Position numbers and translations under genes: made by a program. Shown here piece after piece: positions 47,249-57,713 of a stretch of 64,000 nucleotides of DNA. The stretch spans positions 496,001 through 560,000 of the forward strand of contig NJPS01000062.1 in the NCBI GenBank assembly GCA_002946415.1, written 5' to 3'. A model generated the notes under the pieces. That model saw only the letters and a program-made list of their open reading frames with translations, searched no databases and was not told where the DNA came from. Each line of letters starts with the position of its first letter. Position 1 is the stretch's first letter. Origin of the DNA: Rutstroemia sp. NJR-2017a BVV2. Taxonomy: Eukaryota > Ascomycota > Leotiomycetes > Helotiales > Rutstroemiaceae.

Positions 47249-48984
47249 CTACAATTTGGATGCTGGTGACGAACTCCCCACCGATGTAATTTCATTGTAA
47301 AGCAACCTATGTCTATGTTAGCAAGCACTGGGTAATAGCAAAAGAAGATACCTACGACGTCAAGAAGTCCGCATAATCTTCTCCTGTAACTTGGCTGGAG
47401 AAATATTGTGCGGCCAAATGGTATTTGTTGCCCTTCGGTCCTTTCGAAGCCAATTGATCTGCCTGTTCCTTTAGCAATCTGAGAGCATACGCCTTGTCGA
47501 CCTTGTTTCCCTCGCTAGTGTTAACACCGTGCTTCACCCATTGCCACAGTTGACTGCGGCTAACCTCCGCGGTGGCTGCATCCTCCATTAGATAATTGAT
47601 GGGGACACATCCAACACCCCGAAGCCAGCCCTCCATGTAGCCAAGACCAATGTTCAGGTTCTTCCTAATACCATCTTCGGTGATCTTGCCCGGTACATTC
47701 ATATTGAGAAGATCGTTCTGTCCAATCTTGACGTCCTCACGTCGAATGAACATCTGGTTGGGTGTTGGCATGTGCTTGTTGAATACCTCGGAGGCAATGC
47801 CTGCAAGGGCCGGATGAGCTACCCATGTACCGTCGTGGCCAGCCTTGACTTCACGAAGCTTGTCAGCGTAGACACCCTCCATAGCTTTGTCATTGGCAGC
47901 TTTATCATCTTTGATCGGAATTTGAGCGGCCATGCCACCCATTGCATGGACCTGTCGTCGATGGCAAGTCTGGATCAACAACTTGACGTACGCGTCCATA
48001 AAAGGAACCGTCATGGTTACAGCAGACCGGTCAGGCAAGACGAAATTGGAATTGTGGCGGAACTTCTTGATGACGCTGAAGATGTAATCCCAGCGTCCAC
48101 AGTTCAGTCCAGAGCTATGATCCCGAAGTTCGTAAATGATCTCATCCATCTCGAATGCTGCCAAGATTGTCTCGATCAAGACCGTCCCTCGAATTGTTCC
48201 ACGCGGAATAGCAACGAAGTCCTGGGCAAGGTTGAAGACGTCATTCCACAGACGAGCCTCGAGATGCGATTCCAATTTCGGCAGGTAGAAGTATGGTCCC
48301 GCCCCACGCTTGATCAGTTCCTTTGCATTGTGGAAGAAGTATAAACCGAAATCGAAAAGGCTGCCAGAGATTGGCTCTCCGTCGATAGTAAAGTGTTTCT
48401 CGTCGAGGTGCCATCCTCGCGGTCTTACAATGAGTGTTGGCAGTGGTCGGTCTGTACGTAGCTTATATTCTTTCTCTCCTTGTTTGAAGTCAACCTGTCT
48501 CCGAACAGCGTCGTAGAGATTTACTTGTCCGTTGATCATGTTGTCCCATGTCGGAGCACTAGAATCTATAGAGGCTGGTTAGTCTCTGTTGTGGAGTTCG
48601 GGATACAGACAGACAGTACGTACCTTCGAGATCTGCCATATACGTCCACACATTTGAGTTCAGAGCATTGACAATCATCTTCCTGTCTGTTGGGCCGGTA
48701 ATTTCCACTCTACGGTCGATCAGACCCGGCGCCGGTGGTGCTCCCCTCCATGCATCATTCTCTCGAATATGTCTAGTTTCAGGAAGGAAGTCTGGTAATG
48801 AGCCCTTATCGAGCTCGGCTTGTCTAATGACGCGGCGCTGAAGGAGGTCTTTGCGTGTGCCATTGAAGGATCTGTGAAGAAGTGCGAGGAAGGCCACAGC
48901 ATCTTTACTGAGGATCTTCCTGTTGAAATCAGTAATCGAGCCAGAGATGTTTACACCCTGCAATTGGGCGTCGACTTGTGACAT
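47249..48984 (-). CDS. Malate synthase, peroxisomal (glyoxylate cycle)
   Basis: Condenses glyoxylate and acetyl-CoA to malate so that fungi can grow on acetate or fatty acids. Exons 48984-48624, 48565-47356 and 47306-47249 (introns 58 and 49 bp) give 542 residues, the usual length. Signature region: [20 protein letters not shown] near residue 245, then [14 protein letters not shown] and later [20 protein letters not shown]. The final 58-nt exon supplies YNEITSV...ASKL, a canonical PTS1. If the last intron is retained, the frame stops at TAG immediately after DFLTS, removing the PTS1. The orthologues are acuE (Aspergillus) and MLS1 (yeast). Confidence 0.96.
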
Positions 48985-50165
48985 TTTGTATGTAATTGTT
49001 GACGGATATAGTGATTGATATAAGAGATATGGCAACAGGTACGAAAGATGGACAAACGCACTTGTGGTAGGAGAAAGGTAGAAGATTATATCATGAGACG
49101 GAGGGGAATGGGAAGGAAGATATGACTACTTTGGGAGCTTAAACACGGCAATGGGGAGCCAGTCGGCATACGGACCACTCCCTTCAAAAGGCAGCATGCA
49201 TTCGGGTGGAGGGGAACAACATTTTTGGTTAGGAAGAGGCGATGGGGAAGCTTGTGAATGTGGGGAAGGGGTGTCGGTCCTCGCCGCCTTACGCCTTTGA
49301 TTGTCGATTGTTTGTTTGCACTTCATTCCTCTGGGTGGATTGATGTCATTTCCAGTCCATGCACGGCTCGGATTTAGTGGATTGTTAGCTAATAGAACGC
49401 TGCCCTTATCGTTATTACTCGATTGCTGCTGTCAATCCCCTTTCCCATTGCGAAAGTCTTGCACGAATCTCCAATGCTATATATATCAAGCAAGCATGGA
49501 GTTAAGGAAGCTCTGGATTTGCCTGCAGATTTGCATGTGGAGAGAACCGTGGGCTTGCCTTTGCCTCGTGCTATCCTGGCACGCCTGGTTACTCTCGGCA
49601 TTGGCCCTTCCCACAAACGCTGTTATCTTATCGCCTAGACTTTGGCACTGAAACCTATACCGAGGTATGAACGAATTTGGCGTAACCATTGTTTGACATC
49701 TTCCGCATCCGTCCGAGCGTGTGAGTAAGTTCCTACCCGTAGCTGGCAATATCAGCTCCTGGTACCGAGGTTGAAGGCTATCATGAGATGTTTCTTGACG
49801 CTCGTAGATATCTTGAACAGGAGCACAAAGAGGACCCCTCAGTCCGTAAAGGCGCTGTCAGGTTGGGGAGCTCGGCGGACTAATGGGGCATAAGTTGTCT
49901 CATGCCCTTCTTCGACCTGTCATTTCAAAATCACGGTGTGACTGCAGGACATTTGCTCGAGCGTATGCAAGGCATTTCTCGGCGAGTTCTACAATACTCT
50001 CATTCCCAGGTATTCTCTCTTGTGTCTCATATATACCTGGGTACTTTATGATACATGACCAGCCAGCACCTTCCAGCCACCCCCCATTTTGTAGGCGGTT
50101 CGGTCCCATCAATAGCTTCAATACGCCAACACCTTCGATATTCCAATATCGTTGCCTCATTCGCT
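48985..50165. other. Intergenic region upstream of malate synthase
   Basis: About 1.2 kb comprising the malate synthase promoter and the 3' flank of the BIM1-like gene. Frames at 49301-49651 and 49486-49749 overlap on opposite strands and show no motif. No recognised regulatory word. Confidence 0.45.
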
Positions 50166-50868
50166 TCAAAACATCGAGGCAATTGCTACACCGACAACAG
50201 CTGCAAGGAGAGTTCCAGGGCTAGCAAGTATCGCACCAGATGAAGCTCCAGAAGATGACGTCGTTGAATTTGGGTTTCCGGTGACTGAAGCCACAGAAGT
50301 CTTGATATCTGTAGCATTTGAACATGAACCGACAGTAGATACGTTTCTTGTTAGTGCTATGTCGGCACACTATATTGTTTTGGTTAATGTGTGGCTCTCC
50401 TTCGCATTAGAATCTGTATGGGCTGGAACCTACATTATACAATCCGCCACTTGCATCGCCCCGTCTGCTCATCCCACTACCTCCCGTTATGACCTGGATT
50501 GTAGCATTCATCCCATCCGTTACGCTTAGCCCAGCGGGTATCTGGAATCCCGTCATGCAAAACGTTCCGGTTCCACTATCAGCGAACGTCTGGCGAAGAA
50601 CTGTTTCAAATCTAGAGCCAACGTCGTTTCCGAACCCGATCAGAACCTTCACGTTGGCTGATGCATCTCTCATATTCAATGCAATCTCCCCTCCAGACAG
50701 TGGCCATAAAGTACGGTTGGTAACTTCATTCTGGCCACCACATGGAAACTGTGTGAACAGATCTTCGTCGAACCCGCGTGCTGCGGGGTAGTCGAGGGTG
50801 AAATGTGCGGATGCGATATGGGAAAATGCGACCAGCGCAGGAAGAATTATGTTTATGGAGGACACCAT
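50166..50868 (-). CDS. BIM1-like (X325) copper-binding GPI-anchored protein
   Basis: Secreted LPMO-related protein family in which the Cryptococcus member Bim1 helps capture copper at low supply. Exons 50868-50434 and 50369-50166 (64-bp intron, phase 0) give 212 residues. A signal peptide (MVSSINIILPALVAFSHIASA) would be cleaved before HFTLDYPAARGFDEDLF, exposing the copper-binding N-terminal His. Core motifs follow: FPCGGQN, WPLSGGEIAL, GTFCMTGFQIP, and GGLYNCADIAL, which spans the splice junction. A Ser/Thr-rich stalk and hydrophobic C-terminus (SPGTLLAAVVGVAIASMF) indicate a GPI anchor. A copper transporter gene lies next upstream on the same strand, and a Mac1-like element lies about 290 bp before the start. 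Confidence 0.93.
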
Positions 50869-51995
50869 GGTGCTACAACTGAACCTGACGAAATATTAAT
50901 GTGCTTTAGATACGAATAGAATGAATTTGCTGCATATGGTGGTGGACGTTTTCACTTATAGATACTGCATTCACCTACGGGCGCAGTGGTAAAGCAAACG
51001 ATATTGGTCATCTGCGCGAATTTGAGTTCTCATGCGCTCAATTTAGCAAACATGCTCATTTTCAATGTTCCTCACATCTCCCTGTGGGGTCATTGTTGTT
51101 GGTTTGTCGTCGACTGAGGAGTCACTTGTAATATGAAGGCATAACTTTGAGAGATGTTATGAGCAAAACGACTTTGAGGCTCCCGGAAACCAGCTCAGAT
51201 CCGAATCACGGATTGTTTCACTCCATATATGTTAATCCTTATGGTGGCTATATAGTCCTAGAAGCCAAGCAGTGGTTTTCGCTGCATTAACTCCATTCGA
51301 CATGTTTCCTGTCCGCTTCAAAGTTCCCCTTTCGTCATGCAACGATGCGGGGTGTAGTATAAAACCCACTTGGACATCCAGGAAGGAAACTGTTTCTGCG
51401 ATTGGCATTTCATAATAACACTGTTTCCGTAGAAAGAAATATATCGAAAGTGACCTGTGAGTTGAAGATGGTCACAAGACTCGGTAATAATATATTTTCA
51501 AAGCCCTACATGCATCTGTCGGTCGACAGCATTGGTGTAAGCTCACAGATATCGAAAGATGAACAAAGACCCATGAACGACTGGAAGGTTTCACAGTTAC
51601 GTCTCGACAAATTCCGATTGAAAGAGTAAGATTAATCGAATGCCTATGTACGGAGCGAAGCTCGAAGGCTCTCTGTTCACACCCGAGATACCCTACTTCT
51701 ATGTCTATGTAGAGTGCAGCAACTCCCCAAGGATAGCCCATTATCCAGCTTTTCCATATCCATATTTGCACAACCAGTGCATGTACCAAAACGCCTCATA
51801 GGAATTCATCACTTCATCAAGTCTGCGCTCCAAGTAATTCAACGGTCATGTTTCATTATCAGACCTCGATGCCCAAGGCAAGACCTCTGGACACCGTCCC
51901 ATCCCTCCCACAAGAACCATGCTACCAGCATCGAATCAAAATAATGAAATCTGCCTTGCCTGCAATGCAGAGACTTCTACGGCATTTATAGGCGC
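50869..51995. promoter_or_regulatory. Promoter region of the BIM1-like gene
   Basis: 1.1 kb between the CTR stop codon and the BIM1-like start codon, holding the BIM1-like promoter and CTR 3' UTR. Apart from the Mac1-like word I see no defined element. Frames at 51402-51629 and 51472-51789 are unconvincing. Confidence 0.45.
51160..51167 (-). promoter_or_regulatory. Mac1-type copper-response element candidate
   Basis: The minus strand reads TTTGCTCA, the yeast Mac1 copper-starvation element, in the same orientation as the downstream BIM1-like gene and 293 bp from its ATG. Only one exact copy was found. Confidence 0.4.
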
Positions 51996-52626
51996 TCAGT
52001 GCTCAAATGCAGTCACATATCGTCCCAGTGCGAGACTGCCAAGGAAAGTGCCTCCAAGAATGGAGAGAAAGTATCCAACATTCATCGTCATAACACCAAG
52101 CATACTGTAGGTACGGTCAGTCAGGCACGTTCATACCCTGGGCAAATTTAACTCACAGTAGCCATCCTACACCAGCGATAACAGTATCCATAACAGCTCG
52201 AATAGGATCGACCGAAAGCCTCCACGGCCTCACTCCCATGGCCCTTGTCTTCACGACCATGACATTTTCTTCAATTCCGTTCTCCGTCAGAACCATGTTC
52301 TTAGCATCGCTTTCCATCGACAGGCGCTCGGCCTTGGTACCTTTCCCGGCAACAGTGACATAACGGCGGTTGGTCTCGGCCGCCAACCAAGCACTTTCTT
52401 TCCAAGCCTTGACGGCCAACAGCCCACGGAAGAGGAAAGCAAGAATAACCAAGAATATACATGTCCCAGCGTATCCAGCGTCGGTGGTGGGAGTCCACAT
52501 GGATGAGTAAAGGGCGGTTGTCTTGCTGACGAAGAATGTCATTGACATCATGGACATATTCATCATGGTCGTCGTGTTGCTCGTGGTTGAGGATGACCCC
52601 ATATCCATATCCATATTCATAGTCAT
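51996..52626 (-). CDS. CTR-family high-affinity copper transporter
   Basis: Trimeric Cu(I) permease of the plasma or vacuolar membrane. Exons 52626-52157 and 52104-51996 (52-bp intron, GTGAGT donor) give 192 residues. The N-terminus is Met-rich (MTMNMDMDMGSS, MMNMSMMSM), as expected for copper capture. TM1 is GYAGTCIFLVILAFLFRGLL. A charged cytosolic loop holds TNRRYVTVAGKGTKAE. TM2 carries the selectivity motif MxxxM in VMTMNVGYFL, and TM3 has GGTFLGSLALG (GxxxG packing). The C-terminus is short and lacks Cys. The BIM1-like copper protein lies directly downstream on the same strand, about 1.1 kb away. Confidence 0.94.
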
Positions 52627-54002
52627 GATGGGCGGAATGTCTCTGATTGGTGATGGTGCGAGACGGGTAATATGTATAAATGAGGTTGTTGTTAAATTGG
52701 TAAGACCGCCAGCGGACGATGTGAGTAATGCTCAGAGGTTGGATTAATGTAATCTAGTATTAAGTTGTGATTGATGCTATCCGTTAAGGATGAGGATAGT
52801 CGTGCTACTAATAAGGTTCCAGCAGGTACGTTGAGAGGTTATGAGGTAGATACGAAAGTGGATATAATGAGGGCGTTAGAGGATGATGTTTCTAGATGCC
52901 TTCGCAAGAAAATCCGGGGAAGGACAAGATATGAAGCGTTAAATGCTCGACCTCAGGAGGGCTGTGAATGTTTCGGGTTGGTGGACGTCTTTCGGAACGG
53001 AACAGTATCAGATACAGATACAGATATCTTGCAGGTGGACTGTGTGGACGGGGACGATCAAGTTGGCTTGACACCGCTGTAGTGGAAACGAGATGATATA
53101 GATTAATTAAATCCAAAAACCGATTGCCGACGGAAGTAAGTATAGCGAGGGCAGAGAAAAGAAGAAGATTGCAGTTGCAGTTGCAGTTGCAGTTGCAGTT
53201 GCAGTGTATTATTATTATTGAGAAGATTAATTGCTTGGGAGTTGCTGCTACCAGTTCGTACTTCGATTCCGTCCGAGTGGTATTGAGAAGGTTTCTTAGT
53301 GTCCTGTTCCGTTATTTCATTGGTGCAACGACGGCAGTCGGTGGGAAGAGGGAATATGAAAAGTGCTCAAACACGCTCAGACTAACCGTGCTAGTATTAG
53401 CCTGCTTCCACATGGGCTCCAAATTGTGGCTGCTTTAATTGATTTGTTTGTGTTGCAGCACTTCTGTGGCAACCCATAGAGGGAGACATACGCAAGCATT
53501 TAAAGCAGCATTGCGTGATCTGAAAACGTGCGCAAGATAAGGGTCTTATACTAAGCTAAGGAAGGTCGTTAAGATCGCCCAACACACAATATTCTCCTGT
53601 GGGCAGAACGGCAATACTGGTGCAGACCTATGACGCTAGGGAGATCTAACAGCTTTGAAACTCGAGAGCGCGCCGTCATCAAATCTCGCTCCGGTCTACA
53701 AACACTTCTGGCTATCTCATATTAGTACAGTCCTGCCAGTCTGCGGCATGTGTGAATGGATCAACAACACATGGGAAAGTGCTTCAGCGAGCACAGTTCG
53801 AACTCCGATGTATGCCTGGGCGTAAAGCTTGAGCCCATCTATCGAGTCAGTAGCATCGACGAGATCGTACTGGATATCATCACAAAGAGGGTGGGTCGGT
53901 CACATGCACTCGGAATTGAAGCACCGCTGGCAGATATCAACGATTAAGCATTCTGAAGTGCATGCGCGTCCTGTCTGAAGCTACCCCTTCTGGCTCACAA
54001 TA
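52627..54002. other. Intergenic region upstream of the CTR gene
   Basis: About 1.4 kb with the CTR promoter and the 3' flank of the glycosyltransferase gene. A TTGCAG hexamer array lies at 53169-53204. No exact TTTGCTCA is present. The frame at 53756-53947 (63 residues) has no supporting feature. Confidence 0.45.
53169..53204. repeat. (TTGCAG)6 microsatellite
   Basis: Six perfect copies of TTGCAG, followed by a short ATT run. Confidence 0.95.
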
Positions 54003-55103
54003 CTACGGATCATATTCGGTCATGGAGGTACATTCCACGCCTGCCATCCCCTCAACACTATCCCAAAACGTCCAATCTTTTGGATCATCCATGCCGTTGC
54101 CTCGATCGCACTTTTGCTGATATTCCTCTCGGCTCTTCAATGCATAGTGATGCAAAGCGATTCGATCCTTTGTGGGCGGGATTCGTAAATGACCTGGTAT
54201 TTGTTCGCCATGTTCATCGACAGCCACTGCCCCATCGAGCGAGTGGATCTGGTGGACACGGTAAGTACGGTCGATAAGGGAAAGCCGTGCAATGGATTTA
54301 AACATGATGTTGTGTCCATCCCCATCCCAAATGCAGTCGATGTAAGCCTTTCGACAGGACTTGGGTCTTTTCAGGACCCCTGCAGATGAGTGAGTCTGCC
54401 ACGATACAACAACTGCTCCAACATGCGTATCTTTCTCGTACTCTTCCAAGAATTGATTTAATGTCTCCGCACCTTTCATCTCCAGATATTCATCCGCATC
54501 CAGAAACGCCATCCACGTGTGGTTGCTTCGATATTTCTCGACACAGAGAGTATATAGATAATCTTGCATATCCGGCCTGTGATCCGCTCTGTCGAAATAT
54601 TCAAAAGTGACGTGCTCTCTAGGAATCCCTAGGTCCGGCATTTCTGATAAAGGCGGATTAGACCCATCGTCCATGATATAAAACCTCTTGATTCCGAGAT
54701 GGTGGTAGTGGTGAATGAAGAATTCGGGTAAGTCCAGACGCTGATCTTTGACTGACATGCAAAATGCTACGTATTCGTCATCCCTCGAATATGGATGGGC
54801 GAGCGCAGACCCAGCAGGTAGCTTCTTCATCCGGTGGCCCTCCTTCATTGCTGTCGACTCGCTAAGACCAAACATTGCCTTGAAGTCCTCGAAAGTTCCA
54901 GCAGGACCTACTTTTCGACCCGGTGTTGTATCTGCATCTGCAATCTCATCGTTTGTGGCGGGTTTGGGCGAGGGAGAAGCATGTTTTTCGCGGCTGGGTT
55001 CGAAATCCACCAACATATAATGGATCATTATGAGTGCGGAGACGCAGAGAAAGATAGTCTTCCATGGCACACCATGTGCTGTTGACAGAAATTTTGCTGA
55101 CAT
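54003..55103 (-). CDS. GT92/GT2-like glycosyltransferase, type II membrane protein
   Basis: Single exon, 366 residues. A short cytosolic N-terminus and one signal anchor at about residues 15-32 (TIFLCVSALIMIHYMLV) predict a Golgi lumenal enzyme. The catalytic region begins AFCMSVKDQRLDLPEFFIHH, the DUF23/GT92-type start. FYIMDDGSNPP follows, then the nucleotide-sugar DxD in TWMAFLDADEYLE, later SSAGVLKRP, and RIALHHYALKSREEYQQK near the C-terminus. Donor and acceptor sugars cannot be told from sequence. The ATG at 55103 is the first in frame and precedes the anchor. Divergent from the metallophosphoesterase gene. Confidence 0.88.
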   Translation of the reverse strand: MSAKFLSTAHGVPWKTIFLCVSALIMIHYMLVDFEPSREKHASPSPKPATNDEIADADTTPGRKVGPAGTFEDFKAMFGLSESTAMKEGHRMKKLPAGSALAHPYSRDDEYVAFCMSVKDQRLDLPEFFIHHYHHLGIKRFYIMDDGSNPPLSEMPDLGIPREHVTFEYFDRADHRPDMQDYLYTLCVEKYRSNHTWMAFLDADEYLEMKGAETLNQFLEEYEKDTHVGAVVVSWQTHSSAGVLKRPKSCRKAYIDCIWDGDGHNIMFKSIARLSLIDRTYRVHQIHSLDGAVAVDEHGEQIPGHLRIPPTKDRIALHHYALKSREEYQQKCDRGNGMDDPKDWTFWDSVEGMAGVECTSMTEYDP

Positions 55104-55807
55104 TTTGACGTGTTTTGGGAGCTTTGGAAAGTTTGAAGCAGAATCTACTTCGTGGTTCTGAGAATTTGGCCTCTTCTGGCTGTCAGTTCTCGGATTTGCT
55201 TTTGTCGTATTGTCTCACCTGTCTATGCAAGGGAGTAGCCAAGAAATTACCCAAAGGGTTATGGCAAATTCCACTCAGTGGTAATCCGAACATTGCCAAC
55301 GCGGCAACGCCCTTCTTTGCTAGCCATTATGCCCGCGGAACTGGTATCTGTAATATACACGATTAACCGATTGTTTCGGGCTTGCGTTCATATTCACAAT
55401 CACGGGCAATTCTTCTTTCTCCATCAGATCAGTGTTACTTTTTGTTTTCGAAATATCTTAACCAGCCTTATATCTCAATTCTTTCCGTGGTTTGAATGTG
55501 CGCGTCGCGGTCGTCGCGGCTGAACAGTACCAGCATAGCGCGGGTTAGGGGTGAGCTATTTGCCTACTAGGTCTGGGCTAAGATACAGAATTAGGTTTAT
55601 TAGCAATACAACCGTCAGTTCCCATGAAAATAATTTTCTCGGCGTGTATAATGATCCAAGCCAAATATGTTATTACATCTCAATTGCATTTGAAAGCAGA
55701 AGTATTCCATAGGAAAAAGTGCTTGGGACATGAATTTCTTGCCCCAGTTAAACACTATGTTCTCTCCGGATAGATTTACATCTATTCAACAAGTTCATTG
55801 TGCAACG
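55104..55807. promoter_or_regulatory. Divergent promoter between glycosyltransferase and metallophosphoesterase genes
   Basis: About 0.7 kb separating two divergent start codons. T-rich in the central part; no known element identified. In-frame ATGs at 55730 and 55757 belong to the plus-strand frame and may be alternative starts. Confidence 0.45.
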
Positions 55808-56689
55808 ATGGTAAACACGGTTCCTACTCGGTTCCTTGTCCTTTCCGATACGCACAATTTCGAATTTGATCAGCCTGGATATACTGGTCCACTTCAGTAT
55901 CCCATTCCCGCAGTCGATGTTCTCATCCATTTCGGTGACCTCACGATGTGCGGTGGATTATCTGCATATAAGAAATGCCTTAGAATGCTTGGAAGCTTTG
56001 AGGCTGAACTCAAACTCGTGATTGCCGGCAATCATGATCTATCTCTGGATGGAATGTACTGGCAGAATAACCTAGAGGAAGACGACGATCCGGATGAACA
56101 TCCACGCGCCATTGAGATTATAACGGGGCCGTTCGCAAAGGAAGCAGGCGTCACTTATCTCGAGGAGGGCACCCATAAGTTTACTCTCAAAAACGGCGCG
56201 AAATTCTACATCTACGTCTCTGCGTATCAGCCAGAATTCGGCGGCTGGGCCTTTCCATACGAGCGGACGGAAGATTGTTATAACACTTCAGATCAAACGA
56301 GAAAAGGAGCAATCTCAATCGCGAAGAATCCTATACCTAGCTTCCCTGAAGTAGACATCGTCATGACACATGGTCCTCCACATGGCATTCTCGATGAATG
56401 CCACCAAGGCCATACTGCCCGCGAGAATCTGCTTCATGCAATCAAACGTGCTAAGCCGTTGATGCACTGCTTTGGTCATATCCATGAAGGGTATGGAGCA
56501 AAGATGGTCAAGTGGGACGAAGATAGGAGTGATGAAATCCATAACGATTATCCGGGAGCCAGTGGTGGATCAGTGACACCCGGCAGGGAAACACTGTTTT
56601 TGAATGCGGCAATCATGGATGGAAAGTATCAGGCTACCAACGCCCCTTGGGTAGTAACACTAGCTCTTCACCATGCCAAAGCATTATGA
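55808..56689 (+). CDS. Calcineurin-like metallophosphoesterase (MPPED/239FB type)
   Basis: Dinuclear-metal phosphoesterase; relatives hydrolyse cyclic nucleotides or other phosphodiesters. Single exon, 293 residues from the ATG at 55808. All metal-binding blocks are present in order: FLVLSDTHN, LIHFGDLTMCG, IAGNHDLSLDG, MTHGPPHGILDEC and CFGHIHEGYG. The C-terminus reads FLNAAIMDGKYQATN. The frame is open upstream to an ATG at 55730, which would add 26 residues without domain content, so the shorter start is preferred. No signal peptide, so probably cytosolic. The substrate is unknown. Followed on the same strand by an HD-domain gene. Confidence 0.9.
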   Translation: MVNTVPTRFLVLSDTHNFEFDQPGYTGPLQYPIPAVDVLIHFGDLTMCGGLSAYKKCLRMLGSFEAELKLVIAGNHDLSLDGMYWQNNLEEDDDPDEHPRAIEIITGPFAKEAGVTYLEEGTHKFTLKNGAKFYIYVSAYQPEFGGWAFPYERTEDCYNTSDQTRKGAISIAKNPIPSFPEVDIVMTHGPPHGILDECHQGHTARENLLHAIKRAKPLMHCFGHIHEGYGAKMVKWDEDRSDEIHNDYPGASGGSVTPGRETLFLNAAIMDGKYQATNAPWVVTLALHHAKAL

Positions 56690-57008
56690 GGGTGGCAGGT
56701 AAACAAGATTCACAATTTCAATAGTATATACTATTTCTGCTTGCCTTGGTATCAATAGCTAAGAAGAATAAAGTTTTGGTAAAACCATCAGTGGGCGTAG
56801 AAGGAGGTTTCTAGATCTTAGAGATTAATTATTAATTATAACTTTTATATTTTTGAGTAAATAATATAGAAGTAGCAGTAAGTCAAGCGAGGTGGCCCGA
56901 AGAAGACGGTGCCCCGAAGAATGGTGGGGGACTTAAATCAGATAATTTCTAAATAGATATCCCTTCTTATTTTAAATCTCACCTTTTAATTATATATCAA
57001 ATAACCAA
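56690..57008. other. AT-rich spacer between tandem genes
   Basis: 319 bp, very AT-rich around 56820-56870 and 56940-57000; likely 3' UTR of the phosphoesterase gene and promoter of the HD gene. Confidence 0.5.
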
Positions 57009-57713
57009 ATGGCAGCATCTCAAGAACTGATCACCAAGGTTGCGGCATATCTGGAGACATACATGAAGAAGTACGACGGCTCCCACGATTTTCATCATCT
57101 TGAAAGAGTTTTGGGATTATCCCACACCATTTACGAAAAGCTCGAAAAAACAAAATCAGCGTCCTCCGTACCCAAACTAGCTCTCGATCCCACAATCATA
57201 ACCCTCTCAGCACTTCTCCACGATGTGGGGGATAGGAAATATCTGCAAAAAGGCGATGATCCAAGTATCATGGTGCGAGATCTGCTCCTTGGATTTGGCG
57301 CCGAGCAGGCCCTAGCAGAGAAGGTGCAGATCATCTGTAGCGGAGTGTCGTACAGCTCGGAAATCAAAGATCGTGACCACGTCAAGACGCTCATTGCTCA
57401 ATACCCGGAGCTAGCTATAGTACAAGATGCGGACCGCCTCGATGCCATCGGTGCTGTTGGCGTAGGACGTGTCTTCGCATACGGCGGTGCTGTTGTTGAT
57501 CCGAGCAGACAGGATATGGAGGGCTCGATCGCGATGTTTGAGATCAAACTCTTCAAATTGGACGGGATGATGAAGACGGAACCGGGGATGCAGATGGCGA
57601 AGGAGAGGATTGCTATTTTACGGACCTTTCGGAAATGGTGGGATAAGGAGGTGAAAGTTGCAGATTTAGGAGCATCGATCTTGAGTTCTGCAAGCCAATC
57701 AAACACCGAGTGA
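57009..57713 (+). CDS. HD-domain phosphohydrolase (YedJ-like)
   Basis: Single exon, 234 residues. HD-superfamily metal ligands are intact: HDFHHLERVLGLSH near residue 26, LLHDVGDRKY near 73 and VQDADRLDAIGAVGVGRVFA near 139. This pattern matches YedJ-type uncharacterised phosphohydrolases found in bacteria and fungi; the natural substrate is not known. The C-terminal helix (AILRTFRKWWDKEV) is typical. No targeting signal. The compact intronless structure is shared with the neighbouring phosphoesterase, but nothing shows a functional link. Confidence 0.88.
   Translation: MAASQELITKVAAYLETYMKKYDGSHDFHHLERVLGLSHTIYEKLEKTKSASSVPKLALDPTIITLSALLHDVGDRKYLQKGDDPSIMVRDLLLGFGAEQALAEKVQIICSGVSYSSEIKDRDHVKTLIAQYPELAIVQDADRLDAIGAVGVGRVFAYGGAVVDPSRQDMEGSIAMFEIKLFKLDGMMKTEPGMQMAKERIAILRTFRKWWDKEVKVADLGASILSSASQSNTE

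Noticed and set aside
53756..53947. 63-codon frame, and a tRNA-like GTTCGAACTCC word at about 53803
   Set aside because: The word lacks complementary T-stem, anticodon and acceptor stems; the frame has no known motif.
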